Below are positions 1-7,835 of a stretch of DNA of 32,792 nt, piece after piece. The DNA comes from Rhodanobacter lindaniclasticus (GTDB lineage Bacteria > Pseudomonadota > Gammaproteobacteria > Xanthomonadales > Rhodanobacteraceae). A program made the translations under genes and the position numbers. The notes beneath the pieces were generated by a model. It did no database searches. It was not told where the DNA came from and saw nothing but the letters and a program-made list of their open reading frames with translations. The stretch is from assembly GCF_004799035.1 (NCBI RefSeq), contig NZ_MWIO01000066.1, positions 1 to 32,792 on the forward strand, in the 5' to 3' direction. The stretch's first letter is position 1. Each line of letters begins with the position of its first letter.

Positions 1-549
1 GGCGATGTCCAGCTCGATCTCGCGCTCGTCCAGCGCGCCCTCGCGCAGTTGCTTGCGCAGCTTCTGGCGGGTGTCGCTGTCGATCGCCGGTGCGGCCGGC
101 GCGTCGTGGCTCCAGTCGGTTGGCGGCGACTGCCGGCGCGGCAGCAGGGCGTCGAGGATGCGGTCCTCGGCGCGATCCTCGGCCTGCGAGCGCACGCGCT
201 TGATCGCCTGTTCGCGGGTCAGCTTGTAGGCGCCGTCGGCGAGGTCGCGGATGATCGACTCGACATCCTTGCCGACGTAGCCGACCTCGGTGAATTTGGT
301 CGCCTCGACCTTCACGAACGGCGCGTTGGCCAGCGTCGCCAGGCGCCGCGCGATCTCGGTCTTGCCCACGCCGGTGGGCCCGATCATCAGGATGTTCTTC
401 GGCGTGATCTCGTTGCGCATCTCCGCCGGCAGCTGCATGCGCCGCCAGCGGCTGCGCAAGGCCACCGCCACCGCACGCTTGGCGTCATGCTGGCCAATGA
501 TGTAGCGGTCGAGTTCGTTGACGATTTCGCGGGGGGTGAGTTCGGACAT
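1..549 (-). CDS. hslU: ATP-dependent protease ATPase subunit HslU (N-terminal 183 residues, cut by the window edge)
   Basis: Reading leftward from an ATG at 547-549, the frame stays open for 183 codons to base 1. HslU is the AAA+ unfoldase that feeds substrates to the HslV peptidase in the cytoplasm. The start [20 protein letters not shown] and the Walker A loop GPTGVGKTE at about residues 53-61 are characteristic, as is the following [19 protein letters not shown] segment. The visible part ends inside the I domain, so Walker B and the C-terminal HslV-docking tail lie outside. It follows hslV by 65 bases on the same strand and is presumably co-transcribed with it. Identity is essentially certain; completeness cannot be judged. 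Confidence 0.96.
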   Translation of the reverse strand, partial: MSELTPREIVNELDRYIIGQHDAKRAVAVALRSRWRRMQLPAEMRNEITPKNILMIGPTGVGKTEIARRLATLANAPFVKVEATKFTEVGYVGKDVESIIRDLADGAYKLTREQAIKRVRSQAEDRAEDRILDALLPRRQSPPTDWSHDAPAAPAIDSDTRQKLRKQLREGALDEREIELDIA

Positions 550-614
550 GGCGATGGGGAACCGGGAATGAGGAAGGCGCGCCGCGCGGGCGGGAACAGG
601 GACTTGCCGGCTCC

Positions 615-1169
615 CTAGGCCGCGCTACCCGTGCCCAGCTCTTCGATGGACACGTTGTGATTGGTGTAGATGCAGATGTCGCCGGCGATCTTCAGCGCCT
701 TCTCGACGATGGTGCGGGCATCCAGCTCGGTGTTTTCCAGCAGGGCCATCGCCGCCGATTGCGCAAACGGGCCGCCGGAGCCGATCGCGATCAGGCCGTG
801 CTCGGGCTCCACCACGTCGCCGTTGCCGGAGATCAGCAGCGACACTTCCTTGTCGGCCACCGCCAGCATCGCCTCCAGACGGCCGAAGCGGCGGTCGGTG
901 CGCCATTCCTTGGCCATCTCCACCGCGGCGCGGGTGAGGTTGTTGTTGTGCTTCTCGAGCTTCAGCTCGAACAGCTCGAACAGGGTGAAGGCGTCGGCGG
1001 TGGCCCCGGCAAAGCCGGCCACCACCTCGCCGGTCTTGCCGAGCCGGCGCACCTTGCGCGCATTGCCCTTCATCACCGTGTTGCCCAGCGTGACCTGGCC
1101 ATCGCTGCCGATCACGACGCGGCCGTCGCGGCGCACGCAGACGATGGTGGTGGCGTGGAAGGATTCCAT
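615..1169 (-). CDS. hslV: ATP-dependent protease peptidase subunit HslV
   Basis: 184 residues, N-terminal-threonine peptidase that forms the proteolytic core of the HslVU complex. The open frame extends upstream to 1229, but the start at 1167-1169 ([14 protein letters not shown]) is preferred because GGAG lies 5 bases upstream and the family starts here. A six-residue propeptide (MESFHA) precedes the mature TTIVCVRR, so the catalytic Thr is residue 7; many homologues have only Met before it. Family signatures include GDGQ-like [32 protein letters not shown] and the C-terminal [10 protein letters not shown]. It lies upstream of hslU and downstream of xerC, with a sigma-32-like promoter at 1202-1230. 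Confidence 0.97.
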   Translation of the reverse strand: MESFHATTIVCVRRDGRVVIGSDGQVTLGNTVMKGNARKVRRLGKTGEVVAGFAGATADAFTLFELFELKLEKHNNNLTRAAVEMAKEWRTDRRFGRLEAMLAVADKEVSLLISGNGDVVEPEHGLIAIGSGGPFAQSAAMALLENTELDARTIVEKALKIAGDICIYTNHNVSIEELGTGSAA

Positions 1170-1201
1170 GGAAGCTCCGCAAGAAGATGTACGAGCGGAT
1201 G

Positions 1202-1230
1202 AGATGGGGTTGCGGCGGTTGGGCTTCAAT
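1202..1230 (-). promoter_or_regulatory. Predicted heat-shock (sigma-32) promoter of hslVU
   Basis: On the minus strand, ATTGAAG (1224-1230) is followed after 14 bases by CCCCATCT (1202-1209). This matches the sigma-32 pattern CTTGAAA-N(11-16)-CCCCATnT closely. It would initiate about 25 bases upstream of the hslV start. Heat-shock control of hslVU is established in other gammaproteobacteria; its use here is inferred. Confidence 0.65.
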
Positions 1231-1259
1231 ACGGAGCGGGCCCGCCCGGCACGTTCGCT

Positions 1260-1392
1260 CCCTCTCCCCTTCGGGGAGAGGGTTGGGGTGAGGGGCCACG
1301 CTGGCGAAGAGTCTTGTCGAGGCGAGCTTCAATGGAAGCACCTCCGCGAGCACCCACCCCTCATCCCAACCTTCTCCCCAAAGGGGAGAAGG
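1260..1392. repeat. Pair of inverted REP-like hairpin elements
   Basis: Element A (1260-1295) is a 10-bp stem CCCTCTCCCC / GGGGAGAGGG closed by TTC, followed by TTGGGGTGAGGGG. Element B (1357-1392) is the same element in the opposite orientation: CCCCTCATCCCAA, then a CCTTCTCCCC / GGGGAGAAGG stem closed by AAA. The flanking arms (1281-1295 and 1357-1371) are complementary at about 14 of 15 positions, so the pair could also fold into one large hairpin with a loop of about 60 bases. It lies between xerC and hslV. The arrangement resembles BIME-type intergenic repeats. Confidence 0.75.
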
Positions 1393-1412
1393 GGCAAACG
1401 CAAGAAGCGCGG

Positions 1413-2312
1413 TTACTTTCTTTTGGCCCGCGGGTGCGCGGCGTCGTACACCTTGGCCAGATGCTGGAAATCGAGGTGGGTGTAGATCTGCGTGGTGGCG
1501 ATGTCGGCGTGGCCGAGCAGCTCCTGCACGGCGCGCAGGTCGCCGGAGGATTCCAGCATGTGGCTGGCGAAGGTGTGCCTGAGCAGATGCGGGTGGATGT
1601 GTTTGGGGATGCCTTGTTGCAAGGCCAGCTTGTTCATGCGCAGCTGGATGGTGCGCGGGTGGATCGGCGCGCCGCCGCGGCCGCGGAATACCGGGCCATC
1701 CGGCGGCATGCCCTGCTCGGCACCGAGCGCGCGCAACGCGGCCACGGCGTGCCGGCCGACCGGCACGATGCGGGTCTTGCTGCCCTTGCCGAGCACGCGC
1801 ACCTCGCCGTCGTCGAGCTTGAGATCGAGCCAGCGCAGGCCGACCAGTTCGGACAGGCGCAGGCCGCTGGAATAGAACAGCTCCAGCATGGCGCGGTCGC
1901 GCACGGCGAGTTGGCCGTTGCTGTCGGTCTCCACCAGCGCGGTGGCCTCGTCCACATCCAGCACCTGCGGCAGCTTGCGGCGCACCTTGGGGCCGCGCAC
2001 GCCGAGCAGCGGATCGTGGCTCAGCGTGCCCTCGCGACCGAGCTGGCGGAACAGGCTGCGACAGGACGAAAGCAGGCGCTGCAGGCTTTTCGGCGCCAGC
2101 CCCGCGCGATGTTCGCCGGCGATGAACGCGCGCATGCGCGCCCCATCGAGCGCCTCGAATGTCTCCATCTGGCCCGCGGCCATGAAGCGCAGCAGCTTGT
2201 CCAGGTCGCGCCGGTAACCGGCGACGGTGTGTGGCGAGGCGTGGCGTTCGCCGGCGAGGCGGGCCAACCAGGCGTCGACCTGGCCGGCCGGGGTCATCGG
2301 CTCAGGAGACAT
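1413..2312 (-). CDS. xerC: Tyrosine recombinase XerC
   Basis: 299 residues. With XerD it resolves chromosome dimers at dif. An N-terminal SAM-like core-binding domain (about 10-95) precedes the catalytic domain. Visible catalytic residues are Arg152 in SGLRLSELVGL, Lys176 in the GKGSKTR turn, His242 and Arg245 in HPHLLRHTFASH, His268 in LLGHADI and the nucleophile Tyr277 in TTQIYTHLD. XerC rather than XerD is chosen from the context: it follows dapF and DUF484 as in other gammaproteobacteria. The ATG at 2310-2312 overlaps the DUF484 stop by 11 bases, which suggests translational coupling; a second in-frame ATG at 2295-2297 is possible. Confidence 0.93.
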   Translation of the reverse strand: MSPEPMTPAGQVDAWLARLAGERHASPHTVAGYRRDLDKLLRFMAAGQMETFEALDGARMRAFIAGEHRAGLAPKSLQRLLSSCRSLFRQLGREGTLSHDPLLGVRGPKVRRKLPQVLDVDEATALVETDSNGQLAVRDRAMLELFYSSGLRLSELVGLRWLDLKLDDGEVRVLGKGSKTRIVPVGRHAVAALRALGAEQGMPPDGPVFRGRGGAPIHPRTIQLRMNKLALQQGIPKHIHPHLLRHTFASHMLESSGDLRAVQELLGHADIATTQIYTHLDFQHLAKVYDAAHPRAKRK

Positions 2313-2994
2313 CCCGCGAGCGCGCCAGCGCGGCGGTGATGGTGGCGGAAATCATCTTCAGGAACAGCGTGCCCATGCCGGGCTGGAAGCGGTTCGGGTC
2401 GGCGCTGCCGATGGCGAGGATGCCGGCGTCGCCCAGCGGCATCAGCGCCACCGACTGCAACCCGGTTGCGTGCTCGCCGAACAGCCGGGCCAGCTTGTCG
2501 GCCGACAAGCGGCCGGAGCTGGGCTCGCCCTTGTGCAGGAAATCGGCGAACTCGGGCAGTGACGCCGCGCCGCCCGCGATCTGCTGCAACCAGTCGGCGC
2601 GCGGCAGTTTGGGTTCGGCCCCGAACAGCAGCAGGCTCACGCGCTCGGTGTGGAAATCCGCGCTGAGCCGCGCGACCACCGTACGTGCAGTCACCTCCAT
2701 GGTGCTGGCGCGCAGCAGCGCCACGGTCAGGCCGTGCACGCGCTCCATCAGCTTCTCGTTCTCCGCGGCGATCTCGACCAGTTCAGCCAGCCGCCGCTCC
2801 AGCTCGGCGTTCTTGTCGCGCAGACTTTGCATCTGATAGACCGCCAGCGAGGCCACTGCGCCACCGCTCTCGCGCGGCGGCATGGTCAGCTTGGCGGCGA
2901 GCTCGGGGTACTCGCTGAGGAATTCCGGGTGCCGCTTCAGATAGGCGGCGACCACGCGGGCCTGGGTGGCGTCGTCGAGCAGGGTGGCGGTCAT
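2302..2994 (-). CDS. DUF484 family protein (YigA-like)
   Basis: 230 residues. DUF484 proteins have a GAF-like fold and unknown function and are usually encoded between dapF and xerC, as here. The N-terminus MTATLLDDATQARVVAAYLK and the motif HPEFLSEYPEL (about 22-32) are typical. A coiled-coil stretch (about 57-90, QSLRDKNAELERRLAELV) links to a GAF-like C-terminal half with ALMPLGDAGILAIGSADPNR. The much longer open frame upstream is a shadow of dapF; the ATG at 2992-2994 is preferred because it gives the family N-terminus. It is 65 bases after dapF and overlaps xerC. Confidence 0.88.
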   Translation of the reverse strand: MTATLLDDATQARVVAAYLKRHPEFLSEYPELAAKLTMPPRESGGAVASLAVYQMQSLRDKNAELERRLAELVEIAAENEKLMERVHGLTVALLRASTMEVTARTVVARLSADFHTERVSLLLFGAEPKLPRADWLQQIAGGAASLPEFADFLHKGEPSSGRLSADKLARLFGEHATGLQSVALMPLGDAGILAIGSADPNRFQPGMGTLFLKMISATITAALARSRDVS

Positions 2995-3059
2995 GCGCGG
3001 AAATCCTGGGGCGGGGGCGGGGCTTGCCTCCCGCAGTGTGCGATGGACGCGCGCGCGCT

Positions 3060-3929
3060 TCAACCGGCCAGCGAAGGCTCGACGCGGGAAATCGGCCATT
3101 CGCCCTCGAAAACGAAGGTTGCCGGGCCGGTCATCCACAGCGCATGGCCGGCGCCGGCCCAGTCGATGCGCAGGTTGCCGCCGGGCAGCGCCACCGTGAC
3201 GCGGTCGTCGACCTCGCCGCGGTGGTGCAGCACCGCCATGGCCGCGCAAGCGCCGGTGCCGCAGGCGCGGGTCCAGCCGGCGCCGCGCTCGTGCACGCGC
3301 AGGCGCAGGTGGCCGCGATCCAGCCGCTGCACGAAGCCGGCGTTGGCGCCTTCGGCGAAGCGCGCGTGCGTGGTCAGCAGCGGGCCGAGTCGCTCCAGCG
3401 CGGAATCGGCCAGGTCGTCGACGGCCACCACCGCATGCGGATTGCCCATCGAGACGGCGCCGATGTCCAGCGCGGCATCGCCCACCTCGATCGGGTAATG
3501 CGCGGCCACGGTGTCGGCCGCGAACGGAATCCGCGCCGGCTCGAAGATCGGCTCGCCCATGTCCACGGTAACCTGGTCGGCTGCGAGCACGCGCACCGTG
3601 ACCGGCCCGGACGGGCTCTCGATGCGCACCGCCTGGTCCAGCGCCAGCGCACCGGCGCGATGCAACCATGCCGCCACGCAGCGCACGCCGTTGCCGCATT
3701 GGCCCGACGGCGAGCCGTCGGCATTCCAGATGCCGTAGTAGAACGCGCACGACGGATCGCGCGCCGGCTCCACGCTGAGCAACTGGTCGAAACCCACGCC
3801 GGTGTGGCGATCGCCCAGCGCGCGGATCTGCGCCGCGTCGAGTGCGAACGCCTGCTGCCGGCAGTCCAGCACGACGAAGTCGTTGCCGCTGCCGTGCATC
3901 TTGGAAAAGCGCAAGGGCGCCGACGCCAT
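3060..3929 (-). CDS. dapF: Diaminopimelate epimerase
   Basis: 289 residues, cytoplasmic. It converts LL- to meso-diaminopimelate for lysine and peptidoglycan synthesis using two cysteines as acid and base. Both are present: Cys78 in GQCGNGVRC and Cys223 in RACGTGACA. The N-terminal FSKMHGSGNDFVVLD and central MGNPHAVV are family hallmarks. The frame opens further upstream, but the ATG at 3927-3929 (MASAPLRFSK) fits the family start and lies just after the lptM stop (one base between), indicating coupling. Length is slightly above the roughly 275 residues usual in enterobacteria. Confidence 0.96.
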   Translation of the reverse strand: MASAPLRFSKMHGSGNDFVVLDCRQQAFALDAAQIRALGDRHTGVGFDQLLSVEPARDPSCAFYYGIWNADGSPSGQCGNGVRCVAAWLHRAGALALDQAVRIESPSGPVTVRVLAADQVTVDMGEPIFEPARIPFAADTVAAHYPIEVGDAALDIGAVSMGNPHAVVAVDDLADSALERLGPLLTTHARFAEGANAGFVQRLDRGHLRLRVHERGAGWTRACGTGACAAMAVLHHRGEVDDRVTVALPGGNLRIDWAGAGHALWMTGPATFVFEGEWPISRVEPSLAG

Positions 3930-3930
3930 C

Positions 3931-4116
3931 TCAAGCCTCGCTGGAAGCGCTCGGGGCCACGCTGGCCGGCGTCGCCGGCGCCGGAGCGCTGACGGCCGGT
4001 GTCGGCGGCGGCGGTGCGGTTCGTGCCGGCGGCAGCACCAGCGGCCCCTTGTTGCCGCAGCCGGCAAGCAGGGCGACGACGAGGGTGAGCGGCAGCAACA
4101 ACAGGGATCGGCGCAT
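3931..4116 (-). CDS. lptM: LPS assembly-associated lipoprotein LptM (YifL-like)
   Basis: 61 residues. The lipoprotein signal peptide MRRSLLLLPLTLVVALLAGC has its lipobox cysteine at residue 20, followed by the conserved GNKGPLVLP that defines this small outer-membrane lipoprotein family. The remainder is a Pro/Ala/Ser-rich tail. In E. coli the orthologue assists maturation of the LptD/E translocon. The start at 4114-4116 is chosen over an upstream in-frame codon because it begins the signal peptide directly. It lies immediately upstream of dapF, the usual order in Proteobacteria. Confidence 0.88.
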   Translation of the reverse strand: MRRSLLLLPLTLVVALLAGCGNKGPLVLPPARTAPPPPTPAVSAPAPATPASVAPSASSEA

Positions 4117-4217
4117 GGCGGGGTTCCTAAGCAAGCGGCCAGTATAGCGAGGCGTCCACGGGGCGCCGGCTATCATGGCGCGGCGGCGCGTGCCGCGCGA
4201 CGACGAGGATGGATGCG

Positions 4218-4907
4218 ATGGACTGGAGCGCCTTGCTGCGCATGCCGATGACCGTGCTGCTGGTGCCGGCCGCGGTGTTCGCGCTGGTCACCCTGGCGCA
4301 GCTGGTGATGCTGCGCCGGCACCTGTACGCCCATCGCCGCGCCGCCGCCAGCTGGCGCGCGCTGCTGTGCGTGGCCGCGTTCGCGCTCACCCTGCTGCTG
4401 GCCGGCACCGGCGCGGCGTTGCGCGGCTATCGCCTGCTGGGCGAGGAGGCGCCGGTGGTCGAGATCGACGCGCGCATCCTTTCGCCGCAGCGCTGGGCGC
4501 TCAACCTGACCTGGCCCGACGGCAGCACGCGCGAGGTCGAACTGGCCGGCGACGCCTGGCGCGTCGAGGCGATCGTGCTGAAGTGGAAGCTGCCCGCGCT
4601 GCTGGCCGGCGTGCCGCCGCTGTACCGGCTCGACCGGCTGTCCGGTCGCTACGACGATCCGGCGCAGGAGGCCACGGCGCCGCGCACGGTGATCGGCTTC
4701 GGCAAGGCCGGCGCGTTCGACCTGCTCAGCCTGAAAAAGCAATACCCGCGCTGGGTGCCGGAGATCGATACCGTGTACGGCAGCGGCGCCTTCCTGCCGC
4801 TGGTCGATGGCGGCCATTACACGGTGAACCTGATGCGCACCGGCGCGCTGGTGGCGCGGCCGGATGCCGCGACCGCGGAGAAAATCAGCCACCCGCTGGG
4901 CGGCTGA
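4218..4907 (+). CDS. Uncharacterised two-helix inner-membrane protein
   Basis: 229 residues from the ATG at 4218; an alternative ATG at 4209 is less likely because the GAGG ribosome-binding site (4205-4208) abuts it but is 9 bases from 4218. Two hydrophobic helices (about 12-32 and 48-67) flank a basic loop RRHLYAHRRAA. They are followed by a roughly 160-residue soluble domain with RILSPQRWALNLTWPDGS and a C-terminal GGHYTVNLMRTGALVARP. I recognise no named family; similar proteins seem to occur in Xanthomonadales, sometimes annotated vaguely as efflux-related. It is divergent from lptM and converges on idi, overlapping it by 23 bases. Confidence 0.78.
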   Translation: MDWSALLRMPMTVLLVPAAVFALVTLAQLVMLRRHLYAHRRAAASWRALLCVAAFALTLLLAGTGAALRGYRLLGEEAPVVEIDARILSPQRWALNLTWPDGSTREVELAGDAWRVEAIVLKWKLPALLAGVPPLYRLDRLSGRYDDPAQEATAPRTVIGFGKAGAFDLLSLKKQYPRWVPEIDTVYGSGAFLPLVDGGHYTVNLMRTGALVARPDAATAEKISHPLGG

Positions 4908-5472
4908 GGTAAGCCGACAGCGCCGGGCCCTGGCGCAGTCGCGCCCATTCGAGCTTCAGCCATGGCGTGAAGCGCTCCGGGCAACTGGCGATCTCGCGGT
5001 CGAGCGCGGCCGGCGTGACGAAGCGCCAGGCCGCGACCTCGGTGGGATTGGCGCGCACCGGCTGGGTGCAGGTGCCGGCGTAGACCCAGCACAGTTCGTG
5101 TTCGGCGCCGAGGTCGCGGTAATCGGCCTGGTATTCGAACTTGAACAGGTAACGCAGCGGGCAGCGCATGCCCAGCTCCTGCTGCAGGCGTCGTTCGGTG
5201 GCCTGCTCCATGCTTTCGCCCTGGCGCGGATGGCTGCAGCAGCTGTTGGCCCAGTAGCCGGGCCACAGCCGCTTGCCGCCGCTGCGCTGCTGCAGCAGCA
5301 GCTCGCCGTGCCCGTTGAAGATGAACAGCGAGAAGGCGCGATGGCGCAGGCCGCGACCGTCGTGGGCGGCCGCCTTGCTGGCGTAGCCGAGCGCGCGATC
5401 GTCGGCGTCGACCAGGATCAGTTGCTCGGCTTCGGAGGAGACCGTGGGGTGGCGTGGCGAGGCGTCAGCCAA
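4885..5472 (-). CDS. idi: Isopentenyl-diphosphate delta-isomerase, type I
   Basis: 195 residues, Nudix-fold, metal-dependent enzyme interconverting IPP and DMAPP. Catalytic Cys79 is in WANSCCSHP (E. coli equivalent TNSVCGHP), and the catalytic Glu lies in AEHELCWVY. The Nudix region HRAFSLFIFNGHGELLLQQR is intact. No ATG fits; the TTG at 5470-5472 has GGAGG 6 bases upstream and overlaps the end of the HMG-CoA reductase/mevalonate kinase gene by 8 bases, so coupled translation is likely. It is the last gene of the mevalonate operon, balancing the IPP made by the decarboxylase. Its 3' end overlaps the convergent membrane-protein gene. Confidence 0.92.
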   Translation of the reverse strand: MADASPRHPTVSSEAEQLILVDADDRALGYASKAAAHDGRGLRHRAFSLFIFNGHGELLLQQRSGGKRLWPGYWANSCCSHPRQGESMEQATERRLQQELGMRCPLRYLFKFEYQADYRDLGAEHELCWVYAGTCTQPVRANPTEVAAWRFVTPAALDREIASCPERFTPWLKLEWARLRQGPALSAYLSRPAGG

Positions 5473-7807
5473 AGGACACCTCCAGCGCCTGGTAGCCGGC
5501 GTCGCGCATCGCCCGGGCCACGCGCGCGCCGCCATCGGGGCACAGCGCGATCACCGCGCCGCCTCCGCCGCCGCCGGTCAACTTGGCGCCGGTGGCGCCG
5601 TGCTCGCGCGCCAGCTGGACCAGTTCCTCGATCTCGCGGCTGGACACCTGCAGCGCGTTCAACTGGCCCTGGCAGATGTTCATCAGTTCGCCGAGCTCGT
5701 CCAGGTCGTGCGCCTGCAGTGCGTCGAGCGCATGCCGGGTCAGCACGTCGATCTCGTCGAAGATGCGTTCGTATCGCGCCGGATGCTGCTGCCACGCCTG
5801 GCGCACGCGCGCCACCATCCTGGCGGTCAGGCTCTCGCTGCCGCTCAGCCCGATCACCAGCGGCAACGGCTGCTGCAGGGCGAGCGGGCGGCTCGTCGCC
5901 GGCTCGCCGCGCCGGTACAGCAGCGCCTGGCCATGGGTGGCGACCGTGTTGTCGATGCCCGAGGGCGTGCCGTGGGCGATCTTCTCGCACTCGAAGGCAA
6001 GCGCGCAGACGCTGGCGTCGTCCAGCCCCAGCGCGCAGTGCCGGTCGAGCGCGCGGATCACCGCCACCGCCAGCGCGGCCGAGCCGCCCAGGCCCATCGC
6101 CCGCGGCATCTCCGGCGCCACCTGGATGCGCAGCGCGCGCCGGTCCAGGCCGAGGCGTTCCAGCAGCAGTGTCAGCGACTGCGCAAAGGAACCCGGGCGC
6201 GCCGGCTGCTGCTGCAGGCGCTGCTCGATGCCCCAGCGCGGGATCAGCAGCGTGGTGCCGTCGCGGGCGTCCTCCACGCGCGCGCGGATCGCCAGCGGCA
6301 GCGGCGCGGCGATCGCGTGGCGGCCGTACACCACGGCGTGTTCGCCGAGCAGGATCACCTTGCCGTGGCCGGCCGCCCATTCCTGCGTGCCGGCCCGCGG
6401 CTGGCCGTGGGCCGCGGGCCCCGGCGCCGCCTGCCCGCCCAGCTCGGCCACGATCAGCTGCGCCTTCCACAGCTTGATCTCGCCGTCGGCCAGCAGGCGC
6501 TCCACCACTTGGTCGAACATCGGCGGTGTGGCGCCGGCCGCCATCGCCACGCTGCGCGCGTGCAGGGTCATGTGGCCTTGCTGGATGCCGTCGGTGACCA
6601 GCGCCCGCAAGGCGGAGAAGTTCTGCGCCAGGCCGACGGCGGCCATCACCTCGGCCAGCTCGCGCGCACCGGGCGAACCCAGCAGGCGGTGGTTGATCGC
6701 CACCATCGGGTTCGCCTGCAGCGAGCCGCCCACGGTGCCGACCTTGAGCGGCAGCTCGATGCTGCCGACCAAGTCGCCCTGCGCGTTGCGCGACCAGCGG
6801 GTCAGCGCGCGATAGCCCTGGCCGCGTGCGGCGTAGGCATGCACCGCCGCCTCCAGCGCGCGCCAGTCGTTGCCGGTGGCCAGCGCCACCGCGTCCACGC
6901 CGTTCATGACGCCCTTGTTGTGGGTCGCGGCGCGGTACGGGTCGACCAGGGCCAGGTCGTTGGCCAGGATGATGCCGTCGCGTACCTGCCCGCCGTCGTG
7001 GCCCTTGCCGGCCAGCGCGTGTGCCGGGATCACCGCGCTGGCGCGCACCAGCGCGCGGTCGGTCAGGTTGGACAGGATGCGCAGGCAGGCCTTGCCGCCG
7101 GTGATCGCCTCCGCCAGCGAGGCCACGCCCTCGCACATCGTGTTGACCAGGTTGGCGCCCATCGCGTCGCAGGTGTCGACCAGCAGGTGCAGCACCAGCA
7201 TGTCGGGGCCGCCGTCCGGCGCGGCGTGGATCAATACCTCGACGTCCGCCACGCCGCCGCCGCGCGCGACCATGTTTGGGTGCAGGCTGTTGGCCAGGTT
7301 GATGATCTCCTCGCGCCGCTGCAGCAAGGCCGTGCGCGCCTTGCCCGAGTGGGCCAGGCCGGTCAGCTGGACCTGGCCGATCAGCAGGGGCCGGTCGCTC
7401 GCGGTGGTGAAGCCGCCGCAGCCGCGCACCAGCTTGGCGGCGGCGCTCAGCGCGGCCACGATCGACGGCTCCTCGACCACCAGCGGCACCACGTAGTCCT
7501 TGCCGTTGATCAGGAAGTTCAGGCCCAGCCCCACCGGCAGCTCCATCACGCCGATGACGTTCTCGATCATCTTGTCGGCCTGCGCCGGTTCCAGCCGCTG
7601 CGCGCCGCTGGTCAGCGCGCGATGGTCGGCCTGGGTCAGCAATCCGCGGCTGCGCAAGAGCTGCAGCCGTTCGGTCACTCCCAGTCGATGGAAGCCGGGC
7701 AGGCGGGCGGGATGCTCGGGCGCACTCGTCGCGCGATCGCGCGGCGTGTCGTCGTCGTGGGTGGCGGCAGGCGCGTCGGCCTGCCCGATGGCGGTTGACT
7801 GGTCCAC
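5465..7807 (-). CDS. HMG-CoA reductase (class II) fused to mevalonate kinase
   Basis: 780 residues in one uninterrupted frame, joining two pathway enzymes. Residues about 35-455 are a class II HMG-CoA reductase with ENVIGVMELPVG, VEEPS (Glu at about 112-113), DAMGANLVNTM, THNKG (Lys298), GNDWRA (Asp314) and GHMTLHAR (His about 412), the full catalytic set. After a Gly/Ala/Pro-rich linker (about 456-475), residues 475-780 are a GHMP-family mevalonate kinase: GKVILLGEHAVVYG (482-495), GLGGSAALAV (about 572-581) and KLTGGGGGGAVIAL (742-755). The GTG at 7805-7807 is preceded by AGGAA 8 bases upstream; the frame upstream of it is a shadow. Placed 28 bases after phosphomevalonate kinase. Class II reductases are often labelled degradative, but kinases and decarboxylase alongside argue for biosynthesis. 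Confidence 0.92.
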   Translation of the reverse strand: MDQSTAIGQADAPAATHDDDTPRDRATSAPEHPARLPGFHRLGVTERLQLLRSRGLLTQADHRALTSGAQRLEPAQADKMIENVIGVMELPVGLGLNFLINGKDYVVPLVVEEPSIVAALSAAAKLVRGCGGFTTASDRPLLIGQVQLTGLAHSGKARTALLQRREEIINLANSLHPNMVARGGGVADVEVLIHAAPDGGPDMLVLHLLVDTCDAMGANLVNTMCEGVASLAEAITGGKACLRILSNLTDRALVRASAVIPAHALAGKGHDGGQVRDGIILANDLALVDPYRAATHNKGVMNGVDAVALATGNDWRALEAAVHAYAARGQGYRALTRWSRNAQGDLVGSIELPLKVGTVGGSLQANPMVAINHRLLGSPGARELAEVMAAVGLAQNFSALRALVTDGIQQGHMTLHARSVAMAAGATPPMFDQVVERLLADGEIKLWKAQLIVAELGGQAAPGPAAHGQPRAGTQEWAAGHGKVILLGEHAVVYGRHAIAAPLPLAIRARVEDARDGTTLLIPRWGIEQRLQQQPARPGSFAQSLTLLLERLGLDRRALRIQVAPEMPRAMGLGGSAALAVAVIRALDRHCALGLDDASVCALAFECEKIAHGTPSGIDNTVATHGQALLYRRGEPATSRPLALQQPLPLVIGLSGSESLTARMVARVRQAWQQHPARYERIFDEIDVLTRHALDALQAHDLDELGELMNICQGQLNALQVSSREIEELVQLAREHGATGAKLTGGGGGGAVIALCPDGGARVARAMRDAGYQALEVSFG

Positions 7808-7835
7808 GGGGATGTTCCTGGCTGGGTCGTTCGAA

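Noticed and set aside
5465..7807. A degradative role for the class II HMG-CoA reductase
   Set aside because: Mevalonate kinase, phosphomevalonate kinase, decarboxylase and isomerase accompany it, and no mevalonate-catabolism genes such as HMG-CoA lyase are present.
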